60,931 nt of DNA from Streptomyces sp. Ru72 (GTDB lineage Bacteria > Actinomycetota > Actinomycetes > Streptomycetales > Streptomycetaceae): contig NZ_PQSR01000039.1 in assembly GCF_002920635.1 (NCBI RefSeq), positions 1-60,931 of the forward strand, read 5' to 3'. The notes under the pieces are model-generated. The model was not told the origin of the DNA. It searched no databases and was given only the letters and a program-made list of their open reading frames with translations. The translations under genes and the position numbers were made by a program. How positions within the stretch are numbered: position 1 is the first letter of the stretch; each line of letters opens with the position of its first letter. This document shows, in pieces, positions 17,323 to 25,786 of the stretch.

Positions 17323-18936
17323 GTGGAAGCGATGGGTCTCCCTCAGGATGCACAGGTCAGCGTCGTCGTCATCGGATACGACGACGCCGCCCATGTGACA
17401 GACGCGGTCCGTTCGGCCCTCGCGCAGGGCGGGGTCGTCCGCGAAGTGATCGCGGTCGACGACTGCTCGTCGGACGGCAGCGTGGAGCTGCTGCGTGCCC
17501 TGGCGGCCGAGGAGCCGCGGGTCAGGGTGATCAGCCGGACCACCAACAGCGGCGGCTGCGGAACCCCGCGCAACGACGGCATCGAGGCGGCGACCGCCCC
17601 GTACGTGATGTTCCTCGACAGCGACGACGTGCTGCCGCCGGGCGCGGTCGACGCGCTGCTCATGGCGGCCGTCGCGCACGGCACCCAGCTCGCCGCCGGC
17701 CTGTGTGTGCGCCGCGAGCTGCCCTCGGGCCGCGAGGTGTCCTGGCAGCCGGAGCTCTACGAGCGGGCCGCGGTGGTCTCCCACCCCTCCCGGCGCCCCG
17801 GCCTGGCCCAGGACACGCTGTGCGTCAACAAGCTGTACCGCACCGACTTCCTGCGTGAGCACGGCATCCGCTTCCCCGACGGCCGCTTCCCTTACGAGGA
17901 CTTCGTCTTCAGCGCGCGCGTGCTGGCCGCCGGCCCGAGCATCGCAGTGATCCCCGACACCGTGTACATCTGGCATGTGCGCCGCTCCGCCCAGCGCCTG
18001 TCCATCTCCCTCGCCCGCGCCGACATCGAGAACTGGAAGGCGCGCATGGAGGCGACCCGGCAGTCGTACGAGATCCTGCTGGGCGCCGGCGAGAAACACC
18101 TGGCGCGGGCGGTCCGCACCACCTTCCTGGACCGGGGCTTGCGCATGTACACGCGGGAGCTGCCGTTGCGCGACGAGGAGTACCGCAAGGAGTGGTGGCG
18201 GCTCACGCGCGCGTACCTCGAGGAGTTCGAGGCGGCCGACTTCGCGCAGGCGTCCGTGCCGGGGCGGGTCGTCGCCCAGGTGGTGCTCGCCTCCGAGCAG
18301 CCCCGCGACCTGCACCGGCTGAAGGAGCTCGCGGCCCGTCCGGCGCGGCTGACCCCGCCGTACGCGAGGACGGCGGACGGCAGTCCCGTCTGGTCGGACG
18401 ACCTCGCGCAGGTCCGGCTCGAGCACCTGCTGCACCGCCCCATGGAGCACCTGCCGGTCGCCGTCGACGCGGAACTACGCCCCGGCGCGCGTGCCGGCCG
18501 GCTGCTGCTGCGCCTGCACGAGCTGTACGGGCGGGTGGAGAACGCGCGTCCGGCCCGGGTGGACGTGGAGTTCGTGCTCCGGGAGGACGAGAAGCGGGTG
18601 GGGCTGTCCACCACGGCCACGCTCCGGAAGGACCCGGACTCCGCCGGCTGGACGGCCGAGACATCCGTGGACCTGGCGGCCCTCCGGGCCGGAACCTGGG
18701 ACCTGAAGCTGACGCTCCGCTTCGACGACGGAACAAGCCGCGAGACCGCGCCGCACGCCGTCGCGGGCGCCGGCCTGCTGCGCCGCCAGGCGGTGCCGAG
18801 CCTGAGGCACGGCGTGCTGCTGGTGCAGCCGTACGCGACACACTCGGGGGCGTTGGCGCTGAGGGTGGCGTCAGGGGCACGAGGAGTGACATCGGTCGCC
18901 CGGCGCAGGCTCCGGCGCCTGCTTCGCTCGAGGTGA
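17323..18936 (+). CDS. GT2 glycosyltransferase with C-terminal beta-rich domain
   Basis: A 537-residue GT2 enzyme. The N-terminal domain has VDDCSSDGS, the GGCGTPRNDGI nucleotide-sugar site, the metal motif LDSDD and the catalytic base YEDFVF. The chain continues with a helical region (about residues 230-340) and a beta-rich C-terminal region (about 380-500) like that seen in wall-teichoic-acid glycosyltransferases TarS/TarP. It probably adds sugars to a surface polymer in the cytoplasm before export. GTG 17323 is the first start; ATG 17332 is equally possible. It shares this architecture with the gene at 29945. Confidence 0.85.
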   Translation: MEAMGLPQDAQVSVVVIGYDDAAHVTDAVRSALAQGGVVREVIAVDDCSSDGSVELLRALAAEEPRVRVISRTTNSGGCGTPRNDGIEAATAPYVMFLDSDDVLPPGAVDALLMAAVAHGTQLAAGLCVRRELPSGREVSWQPELYERAAVVSHPSRRPGLAQDTLCVNKLYRTDFLREHGIRFPDGRFPYEDFVFSARVLAAGPSIAVIPDTVYIWHVRRSAQRLSISLARADIENWKARMEATRQSYEILLGAGEKHLARAVRTTFLDRGLRMYTRELPLRDEEYRKEWWRLTRAYLEEFEAADFAQASVPGRVVAQVVLASEQPRDLHRLKELAARPARLTPPYARTADGSPVWSDDLAQVRLEHLLHRPMEHLPVAVDAELRPGARAGRLLLRLHELYGRVENARPARVDVEFVLREDEKRVGLSTTATLRKDPDSAGWTAETSVDLAALRAGTWDLKLTLRFDDGTSRETAPHAVAGAGLLRRQAVPSLRHGVLLVQPYATHSGALALRVASGARGVTSVARRRLRRLLRSR

Positions 18937-18943
18937 CCGACGA

Positions 18944-18974
18944 CAGGTGGACGACGGCAGGAGAACTCCACCTG
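18944..18974 (+). terminator. Hairpin after GT2 gene
   Basis: CAGGTGGA pairs with TCCACCTG over a 15-nt loop just downstream of the GT2 stop and upstream of galE. It is short, so termination may be partial. Confidence 0.5.
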
Positions 18975-19032
18975 CTTCACTGAAGTGGCAGCAAGAACAC
19001 GACAGGCCAACGAGCAAGGAGACGGCCGCATC

Positions 19033-20013
19033 ATGACCTGGCTGATCACCGGCGGTGCCGGTTACATCGGGGCGCACGTCGTCCGTGCGATGACCGAGGC
19101 GGGCGAGCGCGCCGTGGTGTACGACGACCTTTCCACGGGCATCGCCGAGCGCGTGCCCGCGCAGGTACCGCTGGTGGAGGGCTCCACCCTGGACGGCGAC
19201 CTGCTGCGCCGCACGCTGGCGGAGCACTCGGTGACGGGAGTCGTGCACCTGGCGGCGAAGAAGCAGGTGGGCGAGTCGGTGGAGCTGCCGCTGCACTACT
19301 ACCGGGAGAACGTGGAGGGGCTGCGCGTCCTGCTGGAGGCGGTGACGGAGTGTGAGGTTCCGTCCTTCGTGTTCTCCTCGTCCGCCGCCGTGTACGGCAT
19401 GCCGGACGTGGACCTGGTCACGGAGGAGACGCCCTGCGTCCCGATGTCGCCGTACGGCGAGACCAAGCTGGCCGGCGAGTGGCTGGTCCGGGCGACGGGA
19501 AGGGCGACCGGCCTGTCCACGGCGTCCCTGCGCTACTTCAATGTCGCGGGCGCGGCGAGCCCCGAACTGGCGGACCTCGGCGTCTTCAACCTGATCCCGA
19601 TGGTGTTCGAGAAGCTGACCGAGAACGCGGCACCGCGCATCTTCGGCGACGACTACGCCACGCCCGACGGCACCTGCATCCGCGACTACATCCATGTGAC
19701 CGACCTGGCGGAGGCCCACGTCGCGGCCGCCCGCGCGCTCCAGGCCTCCCCCGGCACGGACCTCACCGTCAACATCGGCCGCGGGGAGGGCGTGTCGGTC
19801 CGCGAGATGATCGACCGCATCAACGCGATCACCGGCTACGACATCCCGCCGACGGTCACCCCGCGCCGCCCCGGCGACCCGGCCCGGGTCGTCGCCTCGG
19901 CCGACCGTATCGCCCGGGAACTGGGCTGGACGGCCAAGCGCGACGTGGAGGACATGATCACCTCGGCGTGGGAGGGCTGGGTGCGCAGGCATCCGGAGGC
20001 GGCGCGGCGGTAG
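19033..20013 (+). CDS. galE: UDP-glucose 4-epimerase
   Basis: A 326-residue extended short-chain dehydrogenase of the GalE type. It has the NAD-binding motif GGAGYIG (residues 7-13), VHLAAKKQVGES, the Ser-rich strand FSSSAAVYG and the catalytic pair Tyr141/Lys145 (SPYGETK). YGETKLAGEW and RYFNVAGA match the GalE family. It interconverts UDP-glucose and UDP-galactose (or UDP-GlcNAc/UDP-GalNAc) and would feed the neighbouring glycosyltransferases. ATG 19033 follows AAGGAG at 19015-19020; the in-frame ATG-like positions upstream lack this site. The gene is expressed as a single unit, convergent with an SDR gene. Confidence 0.92.
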   Translation: MTWLITGGAGYIGAHVVRAMTEAGERAVVYDDLSTGIAERVPAQVPLVEGSTLDGDLLRRTLAEHSVTGVVHLAAKKQVGESVELPLHYYRENVEGLRVLLEAVTECEVPSFVFSSSAAVYGMPDVDLVTEETPCVPMSPYGETKLAGEWLVRATGRATGLSTASLRYFNVAGAASPELADLGVFNLIPMVFEKLTENAAPRIFGDDYATPDGTCIRDYIHVTDLAEAHVAAARALQASPGTDLTVNIGRGEGVSVREMIDRINAITGYDIPPTVTPRRPGDPARVVASADRIARELGWTAKRDVEDMITSAWEGWVRRHPEAARR

Positions 20014-20052
20014 GACGCCCGGGCCTCGCGAGGCGGCGCGACGGTAGGACGC

Positions 20053-20985
20053 TCAGCCCGTCGCGCTCCGCGAGAGTGCGGGGAGTCCGGGGAACGCGAC
20101 GCCCGTCAGTTCCTCGGACACCGCCCACAGGCGGCGGGCCGCCTCCGGGTCACTGGCCGCGTTCGAGCGGCCGACCAGGGTGGGTGCGCCGCGCATCTCG
20201 CCCAGGCCGTCGGGGCCGACGTAGCTCGCGCCGGGCAGGTCCTGGGTCGCGGCGTACAGGGTGGGCAGCGCGCCCGCCTTCTGGTCCTGGGCGAACAGGC
20301 GGTTGCCGGCCTGCATCCCGATCCGGCGCAGGGCGCTCGCGTCATGACCCTGGAGGTTGGTCGCCGCCCAGCCCGGGTGCGCGGCCAGCGCCCGCACCCG
20401 GGAGCCCGCCTCGGTCAGGCGGCGCTGCAGCTCCAGGGTGAACAGCAGGTTGGCCAGCTTGGACTGGGCGTAGGCGGCCATCGGGGAGTACGCGCCGGTC
20501 AGGTTCAGGTTCTCGAAGTGGATGCGCGCCCCGGGATACCGGTGCATACCGGATGACACGGTGACCACGCGATCCGTCACATGCGGCAGCAGCAGGTTCG
20601 TCAGGGCGAAGTGGCCCATGTGGTTGGTGCCGAACTGGGTCTCGAAGCCGTCCTTGGTGGTGCCCTCGGGGACGTTCATGACACCGGCGTTGTTGACGAG
20701 GACGTCGATGTCGCCCCGCCACCCGCCGGCGAACTCCCGTACGGAGGCGAGATCGGCCAGGTCGAGGCGGCGCACCTCGAGGCGGCCCTTCGCGCCGCGC
20801 ACGCCGGCGGCGGCCGCCTCACCGCGCCGGGGATCGCGTACGGCGAGCACCACATGGGCGCCTGCCCGGGCGAGGGCTTCGACGGCGGCGAGGCCGATGC
20901 CGCTGTTGGCGCCGGTGATGACGACGGTGCGGCCGGTCTGGTCGGTGATGTCGTCGGCATTCCACTTCTGCTGTGTCTTGGGCAT
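20053..20985 (-). CDS. Short-chain dehydrogenase/reductase
   Basis: A 310-residue classical SDR oxidoreductase, close to the retinol dehydrogenase/WW-domain oxidoreductase-like group. It has the cofactor motif GANSGIG (residues 25-31), NNAGV, and the catalytic Ser (TVSSGMH) with YAQSK (Tyr and Lys). ATG 20985 is chosen from the GAAGG site just upstream; the N-terminus starts MPKTQQKW. Substrate is unknown. It is divergent from a TetR-type regulator with a shared 81-bp control region that contains a palindrome and a direct repeat, so it is likely the regulator's target. Confidence 0.88.
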   Translation of the reverse strand: MPKTQQKWNADDITDQTGRTVVITGANSGIGLAAVEALARAGAHVVLAVRDPRRGEAAAAGVRGAKGRLEVRRLDLADLASVREFAGGWRGDIDVLVNNAGVMNVPEGTTKDGFETQFGTNHMGHFALTNLLLPHVTDRVVTVSSGMHRYPGARIHFENLNLTGAYSPMAAYAQSKLANLLFTLELQRRLTEAGSRVRALAAHPGWAATNLQGHDASALRRIGMQAGNRLFAQDQKAGALPTLYAATQDLPGASYVGPDGLGEMRGAPTLVGRSNAASDPEAARRLWAVSEELTGVAFPGLPALSRSATG

Positions 20986-21003
20986 GCCTTCAAAGTAGGC
21001 GCC

Positions 21004-21031
21004 GACAACAATGCTGTCAATGACAACAATG
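21004..21031. promoter_or_regulatory. TetR operator candidate between SDR and TetR genes
   Basis: The palindrome TGTCAATGACA (21015-21025) is flanked by two copies of GACAACAATG (21004-21013 and 21022-21031). A -10-like TACACT at 21054 lies 7 nt before the regulator ATG, so the regulator mRNA may be leaderless. The arrangement suggests autoregulation and control of the divergent SDR. Confidence 0.6.
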
Positions 21032-21066
21032 TAGGCGTCGGCCACTTCGCCGATACACTGACCGGT

Positions 21067-21660
21067 ATGCACACTCGCCGTCGCTACCACCACGGAGACC
21101 TCCGCGCCGCGCTGCTCACCCGGGCGGAGGAGACCCTCCGGGAGAGGGGACCGGCCGCGCTGTCCCTCCGCGAACTCGCGCGCGACCTGGGCGTGAGCCA
21201 CGCCGCACCGAGCCGCCACTTCAAGGACAAGCAGGCACTGCTGGACGCCCTGGCGCTGACCGGTTTCCACCGGCTCGCCCAGACGATGACGGCGGCCCTG
21301 GAGGGAACGGGCGCGTCGTTCGCCGAGCGGCTGCGGGCCGGGGCCCATGCCTACGTGGAATTCGCCACCGCCAATGCCGCGTTGCTGGACCTGATGTACG
21401 CGATCAAGCACACCCCCGAAGCCTCCGAGGAGCTCGGTGCCGCGTCGCAGCGGTGGATCGCGCAGATGGAGAACCTGATCGCCGAGGCCCAGCGCCGCGG
21501 CGAGGTGCGCGACGGCTCCCTGGAGAGCGTGGGCATCGGGGTCTTCTCCACCCTGCACGGCTACGCCTCACTCGCGGCGAGCGATCACCTGCCGCCGGAG
21601 GTGCGCGCCCAGGGCCTGGACGACCTGGTCGCGTTCATCCTGCGGGGCTGCGCCCCGTAG
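21067..21660 (+). CDS. TetR-family regulator, divergent from SDR
   Basis: A 197-residue TetR regulator. The N-terminal HTH contains LSLRELARDLGVSHAAPSRHFKDKQALLDAL; the C-terminal ligand domain, with the conserved HTPEASEELG stretch, resembles a TetR C-terminal domain of unknown ligand. ATG 21067 fits because the protein starts MHTRRRYHHGD, typical of TetR proteins, and the operator lies just before it. It most likely represses itself and the SDR. Confidence 0.9.
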   Translation: MHTRRRYHHGDLRAALLTRAEETLRERGPAALSLRELARDLGVSHAAPSRHFKDKQALLDALALTGFHRLAQTMTAALEGTGASFAERLRAGAHAYVEFATANAALLDLMYAIKHTPEASEELGAASQRWIAQMENLIAEAQRRGEVRDGSLESVGIGVFSTLHGYASLAASDHLPPEVRAQGLDDLVAFILRGCAP

Positions 21661-21711
21661 CAGCGGGACCGGGCCCGGAGCCCTGCTCACCCAGGGCGGC
21701 CCCACACACGA

Positions 21712-21758
21712 CCGACCCCCGTCCGCCCTGGCGGTGAACCAGTTCGGACGGGGGTCGG
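21712..21758. terminator. Bidirectional terminator between TetR and amidase
   Basis: CCGACCCCCGTCC pairs perfectly with GGACGGGGGTCGG over a 21-nt loop, between two convergent genes. Confidence 0.85.
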
Positions 21759-21778
21759 CGTGCCGGTGCCGATACCGG

Positions 21779-24649
21779 TCAGATGATGGGGTCGTAGATG
21801 TCCCACCCCGTGGCGATGCTGCTTCGCGAGCCGTACGGCGACGTCGGGCTGCCGGTACCCGGGTAGAGGTACGCGTTCCCGGAGGAGTCCCGGGCGACGA
21901 GGTCGGGCTTGCCGTCGCCGGTCACGTCACCGGGGCCGACCATCATGTAGCCGCCCCAGCCGTAGCCGACCTTCGTGCGCGGGCCGAAGGGCGAGGTGGT
22001 GCTCCCCGTACCGGGGTAGATGTACAGGTTCCCGGAGGAGTCGCGGGCGAGCAGGTCCGGCTTGCCGTCACCCGTGAGGTCGCCGGAGTTGACCATGGTG
22101 TAACCGCCCCAGCCGTAGCCCGCATTGATGCGCGGACCGAAGGGAGAGGTGGTGCTGCCCGTACCGGGATAGACGTACAGGTTCCCGGAGGAGTCGCGGG
22201 CGAGCAGGTCCGGCTTGCCGTCACCGGTCAGGTCCCCCATGCCGAGCATGGTGTAGCCGCCCCAGCCATAGCCTGCCTTCACACGCGCCTTGAAGGGTGC
22301 CGACGGGTTGCCACTGCCCTGGTAGTACCAGAGGTTGCCGGAGCCGTCGCGGGCGACCATGTCACCGGTGCCGTCGGCGTGGAAGACCGACATCGGCGTC
22401 ATGGCGTTGTAGCCGCCCCAGCCATAGCCGACCTTGTACCGCGACAGGAACGGCGACGACGCCACGCCCGTGCCCTGGTACTGCCACAGGTTGCCCGACG
22501 AGTCGCGGGCGAGGAGGTTCTGCCGTGTCGAGGCCGCCGGCCCGGGCACCGCGGAGACCACCTTCACATCCGCCGAACTCAGGTACGCGAGACGGTGGTT
22601 GTACCGGATCGGGTAGTAGGTGGTGGTGCCGCTGATCACGGTTCGGTCGTACTGGGCACTGCCGTCGAACGTCGTCGAGCGGTAGTAGTCCGACGTCTCC
22701 TTCGCGTTGGCGACGTACGACTGCCCGGCCGGGATCGAGTACTTGGTGAGCGGCGTCACCGGCTGCGGGGTGAGACCGCTCGGGTACGCGCTCGCCTCCG
22801 GGTAGGCGCGGCCGTAGACCGGGATGGAGTCGGCCCCGTCGCGGGCGGTGACCACCGTGACCGCCGAGGTGTCGGAGACCGGAACGGTGTACGCGCCGTG
22901 CGGGTTGTAGAACCACGCCTTGGCGCCGCCATACCAGATCGCCGTCCAGTCACCCTGCTGGTCGGCCACCACGAAGTCCTGACCGGCGACCGCCTTGTCG
23001 CTCCAGTCGGATGCGGCGGTGGTCCCGGAGGAGAAGTACGGGTTCGTGATCAGCGACGCGCTGTCGGACGGCGAGGTGCGCAGGTACACGAAGTCGGCGG
23101 GCTGCGCCGACTGACCGCTGACGGGCGGCTCGTACGACGAGTCGAACGGCGGCGCGATCCGCACCACCTCGCCGGCGACGAGCGGCGACCCGGCAGGGTT
23201 GCTGTTCGGCACGCCGAGCAGGGACATGTAGTGGTTCCAGTCCCAGTACGTGCCCGGGTCCCAGTGCATGCCGGAGACGTAGGCGTCCAGCGGGCCCGTG
23301 ATGTCGTCGTGGCCGATGATGTGTTCGCGGTCGAGCGGGATGCCGTACTTGCCCGCGAGGTACTTCACCAGCGCGGCGGACGACTCGTACTCCGACTCGG
23401 TGTACCAGCTCCCGCCCTGGAGCGCGAAGCCCTCGTGCTCGATGCCGATGGCGTGCTGGTTCATGTACCAGTTGCCCGCGTGCCAGGCGACGTCCTTGTT
23501 GGCCACCATCTGCGTGACCAGCCCGTCCGAGGAGCGGATCAGGTAGTGGGCGCTGGCGCCGGCGGTCGGGTCCTGGAACTGGCTGAGTGCCGAGGCGTAC
23601 TGGCCCTCGGTGTCGTGGATGACGATGTAGTTGATCGCGTCGCCGTCCGAGGGCCGGTCGGCGATGTCGTAGTTCCCGTACTGCGTCTTGTCCGTGGAAC
23701 TGGTCTGCTTGTACGCGGCGGGCGCGTAGTTGCACGTCAGGCCGGACGGGCACTCCGGGGCCGGGGTGGTGGTCGCGGTCGCCGCCGTCGCGGTGGTGTA
23801 GCTCGCGTCCGTCGCGGTGGCGTAGCCGGTGTGCGTGCTGCCGGTGGTCGAGTAGGCGGCCGTGCTCGCCTGCGGCTTCAGCCCGGGCTGCGCCTCGAGC
23901 GTCACCCGCTGGCCGTCGGCGGTCACACGGCTGATCCCCGAACGCATGTGGGCGTAGACGCGCTGCGCGAACTGCGCCGCGCCCCGGCCGTCCGGCGACT
24001 GACTGTAACGTTCCACCGCCGCGTACCACTGCGCCGGGTCGGCCGGCAGGCCGCCGGTCGCCGCGCGCTCGTACTCGGCCAGCAGCGCCGCACCTGCGCG
24101 CACGCTCTGCCTCATGTCCGTGCGCAGTGACGTCGTCGATGCGCCGATGAGCTTGGCCGCCCGGTCGAGCGTGTGCAGTGCGGGCGCGTCCGTCTGCACG
24201 GCGCCCACGTCGGCCAGCACCTGCTTCGAGGGATGGAAGGGCCGCCGGCCGTCCTCACCCCGCAGGTTCAACTCCCGCATGCGGTCGCCGACCGACTCCT
24301 TGGGCACGTCCGTCGAGGCCACCTGTGTGAGGCCCATCACGTTGTAATTGCCGGTCATGCTCGGCCGGCCCGCGTGGGTGTCCCAGCGGCTCTGCTGATA
24401 CGCCACCGCCATCAGCACGCTCTGCGGCACGTGGAACTCCCGTGCCGCCGAGGCGAACTCGTCCTGCAGGGCAGTGGGGGCGACCGCCGTCGACGGCGAA
24501 CCACCGGGCTGGCCGGCCTGCGCCACGGCCGCGATTCCCACCGCGACCAGGGCGAGCACACCTCCGGCAGCCATCACGACCCGCGTCCTTGACCGGCGGT
24601 GTCTTCGCTGCTTGCGATTCAAAAGACCGTCACATCCTGTTCTGGCCAT
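21779..24649 (-). CDS. Secreted amidase with FG-GAP/VCBS repeats
   Basis: A secreted cell-wall hydrolase of about 956 residues. The N-terminus has an Arg-rich signal region followed by VVMAAGGVLALVAVGIAAVA (a signal peptide or anchor). Next is a transglycosylase-like segment (HVPQSVLMAVAYQQSRWD, GLTQV), then a peptidoglycan amidase_2/PGRP domain with IVIHDTEG, an Ala/Gly-rich HAGNWYMNQHAIGIEHEG and IIGHDDITGPLD zinc-site histidines. A long linker leads to five tandem FG-GAP repeats (GDLTGDGKPDLLARDSSGNL pattern). ATG 24649 is preferred; a TTG near 24620 is an alternative. It would cut amide bonds in peptidoglycan outside the cell. Confidence 0.85.
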   Translation of the reverse strand: MARTGCDGLLNRKQRRHRRSRTRVVMAAGGVLALVAVGIAAVAQAGQPGGSPSTAVAPTALQDEFASAAREFHVPQSVLMAVAYQQSRWDTHAGRPSMTGNYNVMGLTQVASTDVPKESVGDRMRELNLRGEDGRRPFHPSKQVLADVGAVQTDAPALHTLDRAAKLIGASTTSLRTDMRQSVRAGAALLAEYERAATGGLPADPAQWYAAVERYSQSPDGRGAAQFAQRVYAHMRSGISRVTADGQRVTLEAQPGLKPQASTAAYSTTGSTHTGYATATDASYTTATAATATTTPAPECPSGLTCNYAPAAYKQTSSTDKTQYGNYDIADRPSDGDAINYIVIHDTEGQYASALSQFQDPTAGASAHYLIRSSDGLVTQMVANKDVAWHAGNWYMNQHAIGIEHEGFALQGGSWYTESEYESSAALVKYLAGKYGIPLDREHIIGHDDITGPLDAYVSGMHWDPGTYWDWNHYMSLLGVPNSNPAGSPLVAGEVVRIAPPFDSSYEPPVSGQSAQPADFVYLRTSPSDSASLITNPYFSSGTTAASDWSDKAVAGQDFVVADQQGDWTAIWYGGAKAWFYNPHGAYTVPVSDTSAVTVVTARDGADSIPVYGRAYPEASAYPSGLTPQPVTPLTKYSIPAGQSYVANAKETSDYYRSTTFDGSAQYDRTVISGTTTYYPIRYNHRLAYLSSADVKVVSAVPGPAASTRQNLLARDSSGNLWQYQGTGVASSPFLSRYKVGYGWGGYNAMTPMSVFHADGTGDMVARDGSGNLWYYQGSGNPSAPFKARVKAGYGWGGYTMLGMGDLTGDGKPDLLARDSSGNLYVYPGTGSTTSPFGPRINAGYGWGGYTMVNSGDLTGDGKPDLLARDSSGNLYIYPGTGSTTSPFGPRTKVGYGWGGYMMVGPGDVTGDGKPDLVARDSSGNAYLYPGTGSPTSPYGSRSSIATGWDIYDPII
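21840..22530 (-). repeat. Tandem FG-GAP repeat coding segment
   Basis: Five repeats of about 46 residues (138 bp) encode D-G-T-G-D-G-K-P-D-type calcium-binding-like loops with RDSSGNLY/W and GYGWGGY. The copies are similar at DNA level, so recombination could change their number. Confidence 0.75.
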
Positions 24650-24901
24650 GGCTCGGCCAACCAGCGGGGGGTGGGGGCGGCACCCGGACGTTAGCAGGGA
24701 AGACGCCCCCGCACACACCTGGTATGCCGAACCAAGAGTCATTTCATGGCCAAGGCGCTCGTTTGCTCGCCCTCTTCGCCGCCTTTCGGGCCGGGTTCGC
24801 CGAGCGACTCCCGGGGCCGATGGGCGGACGACCGCCGTCTCGGTGAGGCGCGGTGGCGCTGTCGGCGGCCCGGCGCGGGGCCCCGACGGTCACCGCCGGG
24901 C

Positions 24902-25528
24902 TCACAAGGCCCTGAGCGCCCCCGCCGTGGCCCGGGCCAGCCCCGCCAGATACCCCTTCGGCAGCTTCGGTCCCCGGACCACCACCGCTCGCCAGTACAG
25001 CGGGCCCGAGATCAGGTCCAGGGCCAGGTCCGTGTCGATCGCCGCGCCGATCTCGCCGCGGGCGACCGCCGCCGCGACGATGCCGCTCGCCACGCTGTCC
25101 TGGCCCTCGCGCAGCGCCTTCTGCATGGCCTCCGCGATGTCGGGGTTGCGGGCCGCCTCCGCCTGGAGGTCCGGGATGATCTGGCCGGCCACCGGGTGGC
25201 GCAGGGCTCGGGAGGTGACCTCGTAGAGGAGACGGAGGTCTCCTTCGAGTGACCCGGTGTCGGGGGCCGGCAGGCCCTGGACGGCGATCGCCGAGACCAG
25301 GTCGAGGACCAGGTGCAGTTTCGAGCGCCACCGGCGGTACACCGCCGTCTTGCCGACACCGGCCCGGCGCGCGATGCCCTCGATGGACATCCGGGCGTAG
25401 CCGACGGCCGCCAGCTCCTCGAAGACCGCCGCGCGAATGGCTTCCGTCACGTCCTCACGGAGGACGGCCGCGCCCGCGGGCGCCCTGCGGCGCCGTTTCA
25501 CCTGGGGAGTGTCGGCGTTCGTCGTCAT
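24902..25528 (-). CDS. TetR-family regulator upstream of the exporter genes
   Basis: A 208-residue TetR regulator. The HTH reads MSIEGIARRAGVGKTAVYRRWRSK and is preceded by a short basic tail of KRRRR. The C-terminal ligand-binding domain is larger and unassigned. ATG 25528 is chosen since the track upstream lacks a ribosome site and the two operator-like repeats lie 23-94 bp upstream of it. It is divergent from the TagG-type permease gene, so it may control itself and the exporter. Confidence 0.9.
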   Translation of the reverse strand: MTTNADTPQVKRRRRAPAGAAVLREDVTEAIRAAVFEELAAVGYARMSIEGIARRAGVGKTAVYRRWRSKLHLVLDLVSAIAVQGLPAPDTGSLEGDLRLLYEVTSRALRHPVAGQIIPDLQAEAARNPDIAEAMQKALREGQDSVASGIVAAAVARGEIGAAIDTDLALDLISGPLYWRAVVVRGPKLPKGYLAGLARATAGALRAL

Positions 25529-25550
25529 GCGGACCAGCATAGGGCGTGAC

Positions 25551-25574
25551 GACGAAACGGTTGCGTTCCGACGT
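25551..25574. promoter_or_regulatory. TetR operator candidate, copy 1
   Basis: An 18-bp imperfect palindrome CGAAACGGTTGCGTTCCG sits at 25553-25570. It is repeated at 25599-25622 in a 24-bp unit with 21 of 24 positions the same. It is 23 bp upstream of the tetR start. Confidence 0.65.
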
Positions 25575-25598
25575 CGAATCGGCTTACTCTCGCGTGGC

Positions 25599-25622
25599 GA
25601 CGATACGGTCCCGTTCCGACGT
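25599..25622. promoter_or_regulatory. TetR operator candidate, copy 2
   Basis: The second copy contains CGATACGGTCCCGTTCCG at 25601-25618, 48 bp from the first. Two such sites between tetR and the exporter genes suggest cooperative binding and control of both directions. Confidence 0.65.
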
Positions 25623-25786
25623 AAAGGGCAGTAGTCCAAACCCCCAAGAGCAGTACAAGAGCCCTACAGCCGAGCAAGACGCCGGCAAGAAACGTGAGAA
25701 ACGCAGGGCAGCGGTACCAGAGGGGACAAGGCGGCGGAACACTCGGTACCGGTTGCGCAACCGACCCTCGAGCGAAAGCAGCGGAT

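Noticed and set aside
21734..24130. 798-codon open frame opposite the amidase gene
   Set aside because: Low-complexity Arg/Val/Gly antisense frame with no signal, domain or ribosome site.
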